From contig NW_003107089.1 of NCBI RefSeq assembly GCF_000003605.2, positions 20,699 through 47,050 on the forward strand: a stretch of DNA of 26,352 nt. The letters are read 5' to 3'. Shown in pieces: positions 1 through 9,895 of the stretch. The stretch is from Saccoglossus kowalevskii. Its lineage: Eukaryota; Hemichordata; Enteropneusta; Harrimaniidae. Below the pieces are notes generated by a model. The model made no database searches. It saw nothing but the letters and a program-made list of their open reading frames with translations, and was not told where the DNA came from. The position numbers and the translations under genes are program-made. Each line of letters begins with the position of its first letter. Position 1 is the stretch's first letter.

Positions 1-953
1 GTGGAATCGAAAATTTGGAGGTAAATAAAACACCGAAACCCGGCAAATAAATAGGCGATCGAATTTTTAGAGGGGTCGAAATTTTGGAGTTTTCACGGTA
101 CTAATTATTCCATTTCAATGAAACTTAGTATAAAGATGCTCTAGGACAATGTACAAACCTAATTAGTTTGGGGTAAAAATCTGTTCATATTAATTCCCTA
201 ATAAGCATAATAATTCATAATTTTTTGGTTCTAATCACATTTCAATTAAACTTGGAGACATAGATTTTCTGTTACATTGCGCAGACCTCATTAGTTTTAC
301 ACTCAAATCTGGTCATATTAATTTTCTGATTTGCATAATTAGTTTTCAGCTAAGTAATTTCGAATTATATTTAATGTGTCTCCAATACTCTCAGCACATG
401 GGAGTTCTTTCTAAGCTTTCTTTGATTGTATAGTTGACTTGAACTGTTATGAACCCCCGAAAATCAGAAATATCACAGGTTTTTCGATCGACTATGTTAA
501 CATGAACGACGCCATTTTGACAAGATTTGTTTAGCGATGTCAGCATGTTGGTACGTGAAGTTTTTTCCCTATTAAAACTAAAAGATGAACCTAATTCCGG
601 ATATTATTCTTTACATGGCAGGAACTGGATGTTTATGAGTTGGTAGACTGGTTTTGATGCGTATAAGGGTTCAAAAACCCCAAATTTCATAGTGCTAATT
701 TTGTTTACATGTTTTGTTTACATTGTGGTTGCCCAAATTTGAAGTCAAAGTGAAGTCATACAATGAGGTATCGCTTTGCATGATGGTAAATTTGCTGAAT
801 TTAATGAATATTCTGGCGGTATTGTAATCTGTTTGACTTCCTCCCAGGTGTGAATGGTTTGTTTACCCGCGGTTCAAGACAAAAGAGCGCTAGTCGTTTC
901 CAGACCGGGGATAGAGGGACTGTAATTATACATATGCACATCAATTTGTTTTA
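1..953. other. Non-coding stretch with two diverged ~130-bp repeat units
   Basis: I see no exon in this stretch. Positions about 110-355 hold two diverged copies of a unit with the order 'ATTTCAATGAAACTT', then 'ACCTAATTAGTTT' or 'ACCTCATTAGTTT', then 'CATATTAATT', then a 'GCATAAT' motif. The same motif order recurs at 19974-20540 inside the SWEET gene. Positions 952-953 are the left TA of the mariner insertion. If the C1orf43 homologue starts upstream of the window, this stretch is part of its first intron. Confidence 0.5.
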
Positions 954-1060
954 CTGTCACCGCCATATTGTTTCGAACACCAAAACAGCAACATTGCCAG
1001 CTGACTGCTTTGGTGTACGCGTCTGAAGATTGTTATCTTACTTGACCACCTTGGATCAAA
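954..1060 (+). repeat. Left terminal inverted repeat of the mariner relic
   Basis: This arm pairs with 2859-2972. It starts right after the TA at 952-953 and runs to GGATCAA at about 1060. It lacks 8 bases present in the right arm, a single deletion or insertion next to AGCT. Confidence 0.9.
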
Positions 1061-1315
1061 CTAACACCAAAAAGAAACGCGCACTGAATACGAATACACA
1101 AGTCAAGTGTTCTGGAAATCAATTCAAGGATTACATCCCCGATTTCAATGTACAGTGTCGCACTAAAAGCGACAACCCCAAAATTATAATGGAACGTTCT
1201 TTCTGTTGAAGTTTTGTGCACAAGTTTATTATTACATTGCGCTGTCCAGTCCAATAAAGTTCTATCGGTAAAACACACATACACTTTTTTCCACGACTAT
1301 TTTAATAATTTCACA

Positions 1316-2237
1316 ATGCAAAATTCTAGGTTCGTTGATCCTACAACCCGGTCATATATAGTACGTCATTGGCTGAATGGATTTTCGCTGCGATATTTAG
1401 CCAATGAGACTGGTACTATACACGGCATAGTCGAAAAACTTGCGCCTCTAAGTCAACCGGTCACTCACATACAAAGGGGACCACCGAAGTAGTGGAATTT
1501 ACTGAATTTTGAAGGCCAACAAAGCATCTATGTCAGCTAGCGAAGTGAAAGAAAAGCTGTTGAATGAGGGTGTTTGTACGCCTAACACGCTGCCATCCAC
1601 AAGAACCATATACCACACATTCAAGTGAGATTTAGACTACTCATATAAAAAAAATTACATATATTCCGAAAGAACAGCTGACGGAACATAACACGGGCAG
1701 AATTATGAATTATATCGACATGATGAAGTGGAAGTGAAACACACGGCAGGCAATCATGTCTATGGACATGTTTTAGTCGGTCAGCTGGCAGTGGAAGTGC
1801 AAAGATACACATCCAACATAAATTTTACCGTGAATTTATTGCATAGCCCGCTTGGTGTAACCCATTTCAATATTCTCTGCGGTCCTTCAAATGGGATGGA
1901 GCAGTTAAAACTTTTTGAGGAGGCACTGAATGAAGAAGTAGTAGATGGTCAGCTGTTTATTGGAGAAGGCGACACTGTTGTGATGGACAATTGTTTCGGT
2001 AATTTTGCATAACCCGTTCTCCGTCAGATGCTCGATGCCAGACAAGTCCCTCTCTTGTTTCAGCCTACATATAGCTCACAATTTAATACCCGCTAGCTTT
2101 GTTGTCGACATCAAAAACGAGAATTGCAAAGAAATGACGTATTTGCTAATCGGCTCACTGAACTCGCTTTTCTGGATGCCCTGGACATGATCAAGCCGGA
2201 ACTTTCTAGAGGTTTCTTCCGACATTGCAGATTTTAA
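1316..2237 (+). pseudogene. Decayed Tc1/mariner-type transposase
   Basis: The reading frame opens at ATG 1316 with a paired-like helix-turn-helix segment ('RHWLNGFSLRYLANETG') and stops at 1492. Further segments follow: a second helical domain (1531-1629, ending 'PSTRTIYHTFK'), and a catalytic core from about 1728 with 'YGHVLVGQLAVEVQRY', 'GPSNGMEQL' and 'DTVVMDNC', which carries the second acidic residue of the DDE/D triad. In-frame stops fall at 2010-2012 and 2094-2096. The second lies just after 'PTYSSQFNTR', where the family normally has its third catalytic acidic residue. The C-terminal part ('ELSRGFFRHC') runs to a stop at 2235-2237. Family assignment rests on these motifs plus the TA-flanked TIRs. 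The gene is clearly non-functional, with at least three stops and a probable frameshift near 1500. Confidence 0.85.
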
Positions 2238-2858
2238 ATATAATCCGCTATATATTAAGAAAACCTAAACAAAGTGGCCCCTTTTCAAGGCCACTACATC
2301 CTCCAAGAGAGACATACCGTTCTTTAGTATAATATTTATATTTAAGACACTTCGCGATGGGCTTTCTTTGCCATCAGTATTATTTACGAAAATTTGTGTT
2401 CACTATTTTATACACTGGCTTGACAATTCCCATCCCAAATTAGACAATGTCACTGCATTTCGGCTATTTTTTTAACAAATCCAAAATCACTCTCGATAAT
2501 TTTGTTTACTTTACATTTGTACTATGACTACAGGGAAACTACTTATACATTATAATGCCTCACGTAACAAAGCAATTCCAGGCTAGGTAAAAATTATGTC
2601 CCCTAATGCAATATAGACTCGTCCAGAGTGGACGCGACCACAAGTCGGCGCCAGCGAGATTAGAAAGCTAATTGTTTAGTCAAAACACAAGCAGTTAGCC
2701 AATTCGTTAGCGGATTTGCAAATTGGCTGCTCCAATACTTCTGAGACTCGCTGTAATAATAAACAAAACAAGCACACTGAGAGAAATAGCCGTGTGCTAA
2801 CTTAAGCTTACTTACACTGCCCACATTGAGTCGAGCGGCACCCCCTCTTAAAAATGAG

Positions 2859-2972
2859 TTGATCCGAGGAGGTCAAGTAAGATAACGAACTTCAGATGCG
2901 TACACCAAAGCAGTCAGCAATTTAGCTGGCAATGTTGCTGTTTTGGTGTTCAAAACAATATGGCGATGACAG
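2859..2972 (-). repeat. Right terminal inverted repeat of the mariner relic
   Basis: This is the reverse complement of 954-1060, apart from scattered substitutions and an 8-base length difference. It ends with GATGACAG directly before the TA at 2973-2974. Confidence 0.9.
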
Positions 2973-2974
2973 TA

Positions 2975-3703
2975 ATGAATATGGTTCTAGTGCCACATCT
3001 CTGACATGCTTTGACCGATTATGTTCAAATTTTAAATATTCATTATAGATATACAGATATATTGGTTTGACCATGGATGTACTAACACAAACATCCATGT
3101 TAGTACATCCATGGTTTGACAATCCAATTCAAAATGGCCGAATGGTCTCCATTTTTGTGCATAAAAATCATCAAAAATCAAGCTTTTCTGGCATTCCGGA
3201 ACTGGATCTCGGTTGTTTATGGATGGATTTCGTTCAAACTTGGTACATACATTAGATATCATAAGTCTCTGGTGCACATCATTTCGGTTTACAGATCAAA
3301 TTCAAAATGGCCGACTGACATAGCGCATTCAATACAAAAAAAAAATGTACAGATAAAACACTGTGAAAAAAATGCACTGGTCACACTTTTACAGCCACAA
3401 CATTCATAATTTCAAATTGTGGACCCCTTCTGGATTCTCAGGTACAGTCATGGCGTTAAACAATGTCATTTTAATAGTGACAGAAAACTAAAATTCAATA
3501 CACCTATTATAATATTTTGCATTGAAATACTAGTTGCTGAATGTCAATGAAAGGTGATTTTAAAGTGGCTTAGCCACTCATCATTTTGGAGTTTGTGCAC
3601 AGTTAACCAGATAATACCCATGATGCTCTGCTTCGTTTTATATTTTGCTATTTTCTGTATTATGAACGCTATAATGTGAATTCTATGCTTTTTCTCTCTA
3701 CAG
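2975..3703. other. Non-coding stretch with a hairpin and repeat fragments
   Basis: No exon was found. A perfect 18-bp inverted repeat sits at 3070-3115. Two copies of the phrase 'TTCAAAATGGCCGA' (near 3127 and 3301), separated by 'ATGGATGGATTTCGTTCAAA', look like parts of a dispersed repeat. The last ~45 bases are the pyrimidine-rich acceptor tract before the exon at 3704. Confidence 0.5.
3070..3115. repeat. 18-bp perfect inverted repeat (hairpin)
   Basis: Arms 3070-3087 (ACCATGGATGTACTAACA) and 3098-3115 are exact reverse complements around a 10-base loop (CAAACATCCA). The loop repeats part of the arm sequence. It lies about 95 bp beyond the right end of the mariner relic. Confidence 0.95.
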
Positions 3704-3926
3704 GCATTCTTGATATTATTCATCTTTGCGAAGCGACAGATAATGAGGTTTGCTCTGAAGTCGCGGAGAGGTCCTCATGTTTCTGTTGGTCACCATGCAC
3801 CAAAAGCACTTAAGAAAGAGATTGAAAGACGAATGGACAGAATCCAAGAAATTAAACATGAACCACATATGCTACGAGCTAATGACTACAGATACAGATT
3901 TCTACAGGGCGAGAACCCTACAGGAG
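3704..3926 (+). CDS. C1orf43: C1orf43 homologue, exon carrying membrane anchor and NICE-3 core
   Basis: The acceptor is TCTCTCTACAG at 3703. The donor is GAG|GTAATT at 3926. The exon enters in phase 0 and leaves one base over. It encodes the second half of the transmembrane helix, the KRQIMRF basic motif, RRGPHV and a charged helix. Confidence 0.93.
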
Positions 3927-6900
3927 GTAATTCTTAACAGCAAATTATTAAAACAAACTTCAACAAAAATAGTTATAATGCTAGGTGGCTTACAAATTAC
4001 ACAAAATGTGAAAAAAGACTTGGAATTAAGTAACAGGTGTTATTGTTATTGTCTTGGATTGTTCATATAATATTCTTTTAGAGTAGACAGACCTACACTG
4101 AATGTGTTCATATATACATTGTGTACAATACAAAGGCTACTCAAAGACGGCCATACACAGAGTATGTACTGTATTCTGGTAAACTCTTTATACATCTTTT
4201 TGGGTTGAAGATAAAAAGTACAGATGCTGTCAGTTAAACCATTTGTGTTTTATTTCTATAGAAACTATAACATATATTTACCGTATGAAAGCAGTTGATG
4301 CTGTGTCTTTGCTCGGTAAGTAAACACATCACTCGCCCTTGCAGAGTCTTTGAGCTTGCGACCTGACCTAAGGAGCCACAGAGAGCCACAACTAGTGGGG
4401 CGTTCCCCGGCAACTACCTAGCTTAGTGATAAAAGACCCATAGTCTCTGGGAAGGAGAATGTAAACACATGTACAACATTTGTTGTTTTGATTATAATAA
4501 TGGTGTGACATTATATAGTCTCATAATGAGATGAACTGAGACATCTATATAAATCTTTCACCCTGTATGTTGTCATAGCAGCACATGCAAATGTTTACAT
4601 AGTAATCAGTTTATCAGCTGATAAAAACCTTGTGTATAAGGTAGTAAATATAAAAAATTGAGAACACCAATTCGGGTCATAGTTCAAGACTTTTTTGTAT
4701 TAAACGATAAAGTACAAGTTACAACTTTGAGCGATATACTGATATAAATGTGAAACTTACCCTGGTTTGAACAGAAAAAAATAATAGTAGAGTAGATGTG
4801 AACATGTACATGTTCACTTAAACTTTTTTTGCCAAACACATTACATTGTACATGCAATACCAAGTAATGTTTGTTGTTTGAATTATGTTCAATATGTCAA
4901 TAACCATGGCATTTTTAACACAAGAGGGCTAATAAGAACAAGTAGAGTTTTTACATCACCTGGTAAACATGACTGATTGTTTTTTCAAAGACATTATTTA
5001 GTGTAATAATATGGTGTGACATTCATTGACTCAAAAACTAACCAATGTGGTGTAATTTCATTATTTAATTTCCCAGCAATATTTTTCAGTGATTTGGTGA
5101 ATGACCTACAAATTTAAATCACCAAGCTTGTTCGTCTAGGTTTTGCTCATACAATGCATAAGGTTACCAGACATTTGTTTATTGTCCATCAGATGAGCAG
5201 CTGGAAGAGCTAGATTTACGTAGACAGCCAGGTTACAGTGTGAGAGAACACTTATTAGATCTAAGAGAAGGCATTGTAGCACCCTTAAAACTTGCCAAGC
5301 CATCATTATTAAGAGCATTTGCTGATAGTTATGAACATGCTAGACATGGGTTCAAGGTAGGTGTAACAAAATCTTACATGTGTTTTTAAAATTAATTTAT
5401 TTTGTCTTTCTATAAAAGTATGCATACAAGTAGGTCTATCATCTGATAAACATCAAAACACATTCTTCATATAATCTGGCACCTTTATTGTAATATTTTC
5501 TTTTTCATATAGCACCAACCCACACTCTCTCTAGCACAGACACAGATTTCCGGCATAAATAGGGATTGTCAGCAAAATAATACATTCCAGGATTGTATAA
5601 CTTATTGACCTAGTTGCACACTGTTGAGCAGGAAGAGCGATAAACTAGAGATTCACATGAAATAAAAAGAAATGTCAGAATGAGCATTGATAATAATGTT
5701 TTAGGAGTTGTCATAACAACCACTGATAATGTCTGTCTATGACTATACACAATCACGTTCATTACATAGTAATCTGCACTGTGAAGAAAGTTATTTCAAA
5801 AGTTGAGTAATAAGTGACATTGAATCGAATAACTGCTACTGCAGCATGATCAAAGCAACATAAAAAGCGATTATCACGAAACAAATAAGGTTCAATGTTA
5901 GTGAAAGTAAGTGTTCGGTAGCTTCAATGTTAACACATTACACTGTATAGCATGTAGCGGTAGCAGCAATGGCATCATGACTTCTAAGAATAACAATTAA
6001 ATAATAGAAACTGAACGTAAATATTTACTATCTTGTCAAATCAATTCTTTAAAACATAACAGATATACGGTTATAAAAGCGAAAATAAAGCGGCCATAGT
6101 GTAACACCAATCCGAGTTGCTTGCCGTCGAGCAGGAAGAGGCCTAAGTAGGGGATTTCCCTGACAACATGACTCGGGGTCAATCACCTCCAGCCACAAAG
6201 TGTTGCAGGCAGATCAAAAATAGAACATTGATAGACTACTCTGTTCGATATGAGTGTACAGGGAATTATTCTGTCCCGTTGCAGTATGCTCATTCTATGA
6301 GTTTTGGAATAAAATTTAATTTATTTTACCTTGACGCACACAACCGCTTATGGGGATAATGGAATAAACTTTACGAAAGAACCTGGAAAATTATTGTGAA
6401 ATGCATATGCTTGGCTACCTACCCTATCTGAATTGAATAGTACTTTGTGAAATTGTATGAGTGAATCTGGTACACTATTGCGAATATCTCTATAGTCACT
6501 AAATGAACTTGGTACACTATTATTCATGTGTCTATTGTCACTGAATGAACCTGGTACACTATTATGCATGTGTCTATAATCATCGAATGAACCTGGTACT
6601 TTATTGTGCATGTGTCTATAGTCATTGAGTGAATCTGGTACTTTATTGTATACGTGTCTATAATCATTGAGTGAATCTGGTACTTTTTTGTACACATGCA
6701 TGTGTCTATAATCACTGAATGAACCTGGTACTTTATTGTGTATGTGTCTATAGTCACTGAATGAACCTGATACTTTATTGTGCATGTGTCTATAGTCATT
6801 GAATGAACCTTGTACTTGGTTGTATATGTGTCTATAGTCATTGAATGAATCTGGTACTTTGTTATATACATGTCTATAATCATTGAGTGAATCTGGAACT

Positions 6901-8747
6901 TTATTGTACACATGCACGTGCCTATAGTCACTGAATGAACCTGGTACTTTATTGTATATGTGTCTATAGTCACTGAATGAACCTGGTACTTTATTCTGCA
7001 TGTGTCTATAGTCACTGAATGAACCTGGTACTTTATTGTGCATGTGTCTATAGTCACTGAATGAACCTGATTCTTCTTGCTATTTAAATAGCAATCAATA
7101 ATTTCATCTTTTTATTCATAATAATAAAATCCAGGATCCCAGGCGAACTTCAAAGGTATGTCCATATCATGTGTCTAGAGGGTATTCTACAGCTGTACTA
7201 GTTTACGTTACATAATAATTGTAACTTTGTCTTTGTGATATAGCTAGCTCAAAGTGACAGATTAAAATAGTTTCTGCATGTTTGTATAATAATTAATTTT
7301 ATGAAAAAATTACCTTGTTTCCCTCTACAAAGTGCATAAAGTGTATGTGTGGTTTGACCGTATCCTCAAATCAGCATGCATTCTAAACATTATGATCAAA
7401 ACAATGAAGACAAAAAAAATACCCAGAAACATGCAAGATGCTCCCACAACAATTTAATTCACCAACAACACATTGTTCCAGTGTTTACATTTGGAAATAT
7501 GAGGTACATCACCCATCTCTGCCTTCTCTTCTGCCAGTTAGTCAGTACTGTACATCCTTGTATGATGGATTTACTGCAGTATGCTTAAAGTATGCTAAAG
7601 GCAACTCGCAAATATTGCTTCTTAATTTCTGAATTAGGAATGGTGCATAGTGCTCCACTAATGCAATCTTTTTTTCTTGTTTGTAATACATGTTGTTAAA
7701 AATCTGACTGGCAGAACTTTCTTACAAAATCCAACACCATTTTCATATTGCTACACTACATATTGCTACACTTCATATTGCTACACTACATATTGCTACA
7801 CTACATATTGCTACACTACATATTGCTACACTACATATTACTACACTACATATTGCTATACTCCCTTGTTACAATTTGCTGATATGTACTGTAAATACAT
7901 TTATTAATTACTGGGCTTTTTTGCTATTTTTGTGAGTATTAAATTTAATGCATGTGAAAAATTAATACATTTACAGTACCACAGCTTTAACCCCTAAACA
8001 GTATGATTGGCTGATGCATCTTCTATACAGTGTGATGGTCTATAAAGAATATGCAGATAATAATGATGCACATTTATCGTAATATAACTGTTTTTTCCCC
8101 AGCCATTTGGTGAATCAGAATACATTCGTTATATGGGACTTCTCAATGAAATTTTATTGTGGTAAGTATGCTTTTTTTAGTCAATGATGAAATACCTCTA
8201 TCATTCATGTAGTGGTCAGGTTGTATTTCAATAAAACACAAGATGCATTCCAAGTTGTACCTCAAATTTTCACAGAAATTGTGCATCACTTCAATATTAC
8301 TTCATGGCCAAAACTGAGAAAATAAATTTCCATAAATTTTTAGGATGTGTACCTCTTTTATTCTCAATTGAACCCGAAGAGAGGTATTCAAATTTCATCA
8401 TCTTGGGTTAGCCTCCGAAAAAGTATGGTTATAAATATACATGCTTGGTGACCTTAGACGAAATGGCCGTCAAGATCTTGGTTTTTTCCCCTCAAAATGA
8501 TGCTCCATTATCGAGTCCATAGTTCCAAACATCATGGTTCATTTCATGTATTTTCAGCATTCGAAAACACATTGAGAGTCAGGGAGAAACAGGGACTGTG
8601 AAGCGGCGGAAGACAGACAGTGGTGTTAATATAGGAGATAGCAGTTCCATTATGGAAAGAACATATGTATCAATATCAGGGTCATCTACTAAAGACAAAA
8701 AAGAATTCATCAAGATGGGAGTTATCAACAATGAAAGCTGTGCTTGA
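3704..8747 (+). CDS. C1orf43: C1orf43/NICE-3 family protein, 5'-incomplete (5 exons seen)
   Basis: Exons are 3704-3926, 4262-4315, 5193-5356, 8103-8161 and 8558-8747, all with GT-AG borders and compatible phases. They encode 229 residues plus a stop. The first exon starts with 'AFLILFIFAKRQIMRFALKS', which closely matches the end of the single membrane segment and the basic stretch of human C1orf43. 'RRGPHVSVGHHAPKALKKEI' follows, then 'YIYRMKAVDAV', 'YSVREHLLDLREG', 'SYEHARHGFKPFGESEYIRY' and a serine-rich tail. Human C1orf43 is about 253 residues, so only the N-terminal ~20 (lumenal start and first half of the membrane helix) are missing. The human protein is a Golgi/mitochondria-associated membrane protein linked to phagocytosis; its biochemical role is not settled. 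No exon 1 with a phase-0 donor was found in 1-3703, so it is probably upstream. The gene converges with POLR2M. Confidence 0.93.
4262..4315 (+). CDS. C1orf43: C1orf43 homologue, 54-nt micro-exon
   Basis: The exon enters in phase 1 (completing Glu) and ends CTCG|GTAAGT. It encodes 'TITYIYRMKAVDAVSLL', which matches the human segment containing 'YLYRMKALDAI'. Confidence 0.9.
4316..5192. other. C1orf43 intron, no further feature
   Basis: This is an 877-bp GT-AG intron of AT-rich unique-looking sequence. A GC-richer patch at about 4340-4450 weakly resembles one at about 6100-6190 ('GTTCCCCGGCAAC' against 'TTTCCCTGACAAC'), possibly two old SINE-like copies. I could not define ends. Confidence 0.35.
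5193..5356 (+). CDS. C1orf43: C1orf43 homologue, central exon
   Basis: The acceptor is CCATCAG at 5192 and the donor is AAG|GTAGGT. The exon encodes 'DEQLEELDLRRQPGYSVREH', then 'LLDLREG' and 'LLRAFADSYEHARHGFK', matching the human 'YLLDLRN' and 'LLDGYETARYG' regions. It ends in phase 0. Confidence 0.92.
6436..7070 (-). repeat. 42-bp minisatellite, about 15 units
   Basis: The unit is 'TGTGTCTATAGTCACTGAAT' followed by 'GAACCTGGTACTTTATTGTG' and CA. About 15 diverged copies are present, two or three of them 6 bp longer. Because 42 is a multiple of 3, the minus strand stays open in two frames. One reads 14-residue repeats such as 'MHNKVPGSFSDYRH' (231 residues, 6348-7043), the other 'TCTIKYQVHSVTID'. 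I see no splice context, promoter or homology to support translation, and unit differences change residues in both frames. I treat it as a non-coding minisatellite in an intron. Confidence 0.9.
7744..7863 (+). repeat. 15-bp tandem repeat, 8 copies
   Basis: The unit is CATATTGCTACACTA, repeated eight times with a few substitutions. In one plus frame it reads a 'YCYTT' repeat, a by-product of a period divisible by 3. Confidence 0.93.
8103..8161 (+). CDS. C1orf43: C1orf43 homologue, 59-nt exon
   Basis: The acceptor is TTTTTTCCCCAG and the donor is TG|GTAAGT. It encodes 'PFGESEYIRYMGLLNEILLW' minus the last codon, whose two bases TG join C from the next exon to give Cys. It matches human 'VFGQNEYLRYQEALSEL'. 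Confidence 0.92.
8558..8747 (+). CDS. C1orf43: C1orf43 homologue, terminal exon
   Basis: The acceptor is TGTATTTTCAG at 8557. The exon encodes a polar, serine-rich tail beginning 'IRKHIESQGETGTVKRRKTD' and ending 'INNESCA', with the TGA stop at 8745-8747. The tail is poorly conserved, as in other family members. Confidence 0.88.
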
Positions 8748-8834
8748 TTGAGAACAACTGCAATATGTTGTTGCATTGATACAGTATAAACAGTTCCCTA
8801 CGCAATGCTGCACCTGTCACTCTGTATTTTTGGT

Positions 8835-8840
8835 AATAAA
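8835..8840 (+). promoter_or_regulatory. Candidate poly(A) signal AATAAA for the C1orf43 homologue
   Basis: This is the first AATAAA after the stop codon, 88 bases downstream. No transcript evidence is available from sequence alone. Confidence 0.5.
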
Positions 8841-9217
8841 ATTACCAGAGGGAGTGTAATGAATAGACAGAAGTCAAAGAACAAAAGTGATTTTGATGTA
8901 TTTTTGGGGTCTTGCCAAAATGGTTCTTGTGTGCCTATATTTGACATGCACTCGAAAATATGGTTGTACAATGACATAATTCCTGGATACTCCAACTATC
9001 TTTATTTTGTGCCTTTTAAAATAATTATAATTAACCAAAGTTAGCTATAAGTAGTGATCCATATGATTCGTTTCCTCAAATATAAAATCTCTGCTCTCAT
9101 AGATATCAAAGAGTAACCATCAAGGCTGGTCTGAACTCGCACAATGAATCATGAATATTCAAGTTGAACATTATTCAGCTTTTAAAGCGCGGCTTCACAA
9201 TCCCAGGATTGCACCAG

Positions 9218-9321
9218 TTCATCATGGGAAATATAATTTGCATTTCATCATGGGAAATATAATTTGCATTTCATCATGGGAAATATAATTTGCAGTTCAT
9301 CATGGGAAATATAATTTGCAT
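9218..9321 (+). repeat. 26-bp tandem repeat, 4 copies
   Basis: The unit is 'TTCATCATGGGAAATATAAT' plus TTGCAT. Four copies fill exactly 104 bp with only one or two base differences, which implies recent duplication. Confidence 0.95.
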
Positions 9322-9895
9322 GGTACGCCCAGTTGTTTACTTGGTACACAGCTGTTATCATTCCAGTCGAAGGTGTTAATTTCATACAGTAACATCTTGC
9401 ATTACGCTATTATCCGATTTGAAAGAACTTACTGAATCGCGTTCAACGCTCACAAGGCCCACACAATCTTTTAAAAGCAGTTTTCTGGGTTTGTTTCGCT
9501 CATAGTCAACTGTAAAGCACAACTTCAGTAAACCTTTGGTGTTATGGCATTGTGAGGTTCTCAATGTGTCTCTCAATTGAGCTCATGCAAATGATAACAT
9601 CCATCTGTGCAATCTGAGTTGGCAAAATTTGTAAAAATGACTCACAAATTTCAAAAGGTCGGTGCTCATACATGTGAACTGTTCATTGAGGGATAGTTTA
9701 AAAATAGGGGCATGTTTTCTATCAAGGAATTTTAGCAAAATTATTGACAATACTCACTCGATGCCTTCAAAGAATGATGGAAAATGAAACTACTCATGCA
9801 TTTAGGGTTAGTTTTCAGAAAGGAAGAGCTCAATAATTATTTTATTATAAATAAACTACAGTTGTAAGTAATTTCATGTATGGTAACTATAATAA

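Larger units (their letters stand above)
954..2972 (+). mobile_element. Tc1/mariner-superfamily transposon relic with long TIRs
   Basis: The element is 2,019 bp long. Its terminal inverted repeats are 954-1060 (left) and about 2859-2972 (right); they match over roughly 105 bp with few mismatches, and the right arm has 8 extra bases (AAATTGCT) after AGCT. It begins CTGTCACC and ends GATGACAG. Both ends are flanked by TA (952-953 and 2973-2974), the target duplication typical of the IS630-Tc1-mariner superfamily. The interior holds a broken transposase reading from the left end to the right. Several in-frame stops show that it can no longer make an intact enzyme. It may lie in an intron of the C1orf43 homologue if exon 1 is further upstream. 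Confidence 0.9.
5357..8102. other. Large C1orf43 intron carrying two minisatellites
   Basis: This is a 2,746-bp GT-AG intron. It holds the 42-bp array at 6436-7070 and the 15-bp array at 7744-7863, described separately. Nothing else in 5357-6435 or 7071-7743 could be assigned. Confidence 0.6.
8748..9895. other. Intergenic stretch after the C1orf43 homologue
   Basis: This stretch holds the candidate poly(A) signal at 8835 and the 26-bp array at 9218-9321. The short open frames here (8798-9044, 9382-9576) have no splice context or recognisable motif, so I assign no gene. Confidence 0.5.

Noticed and set aside
3116-3409. 97-residue plus-strand frame before C1orf43
   Set aside because: It overlaps the hairpin and repeated AATGGCCGA phrases, has opposing frames, and does not resemble the missing C1orf43 exon 1.
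4340-4450. Possible tRNA-derived SINE, with a weak partner at 6100-6190
   Set aside because: Only a short phrase is shared, no A and B boxes could be placed with confidence, and there is no tail or target duplication.
7376-7632. Two overlapping plus-strand frames in the C1orf43 intron
   Set aside because: They have no splice context, motif or homology, and two frames overlap over the same bases.
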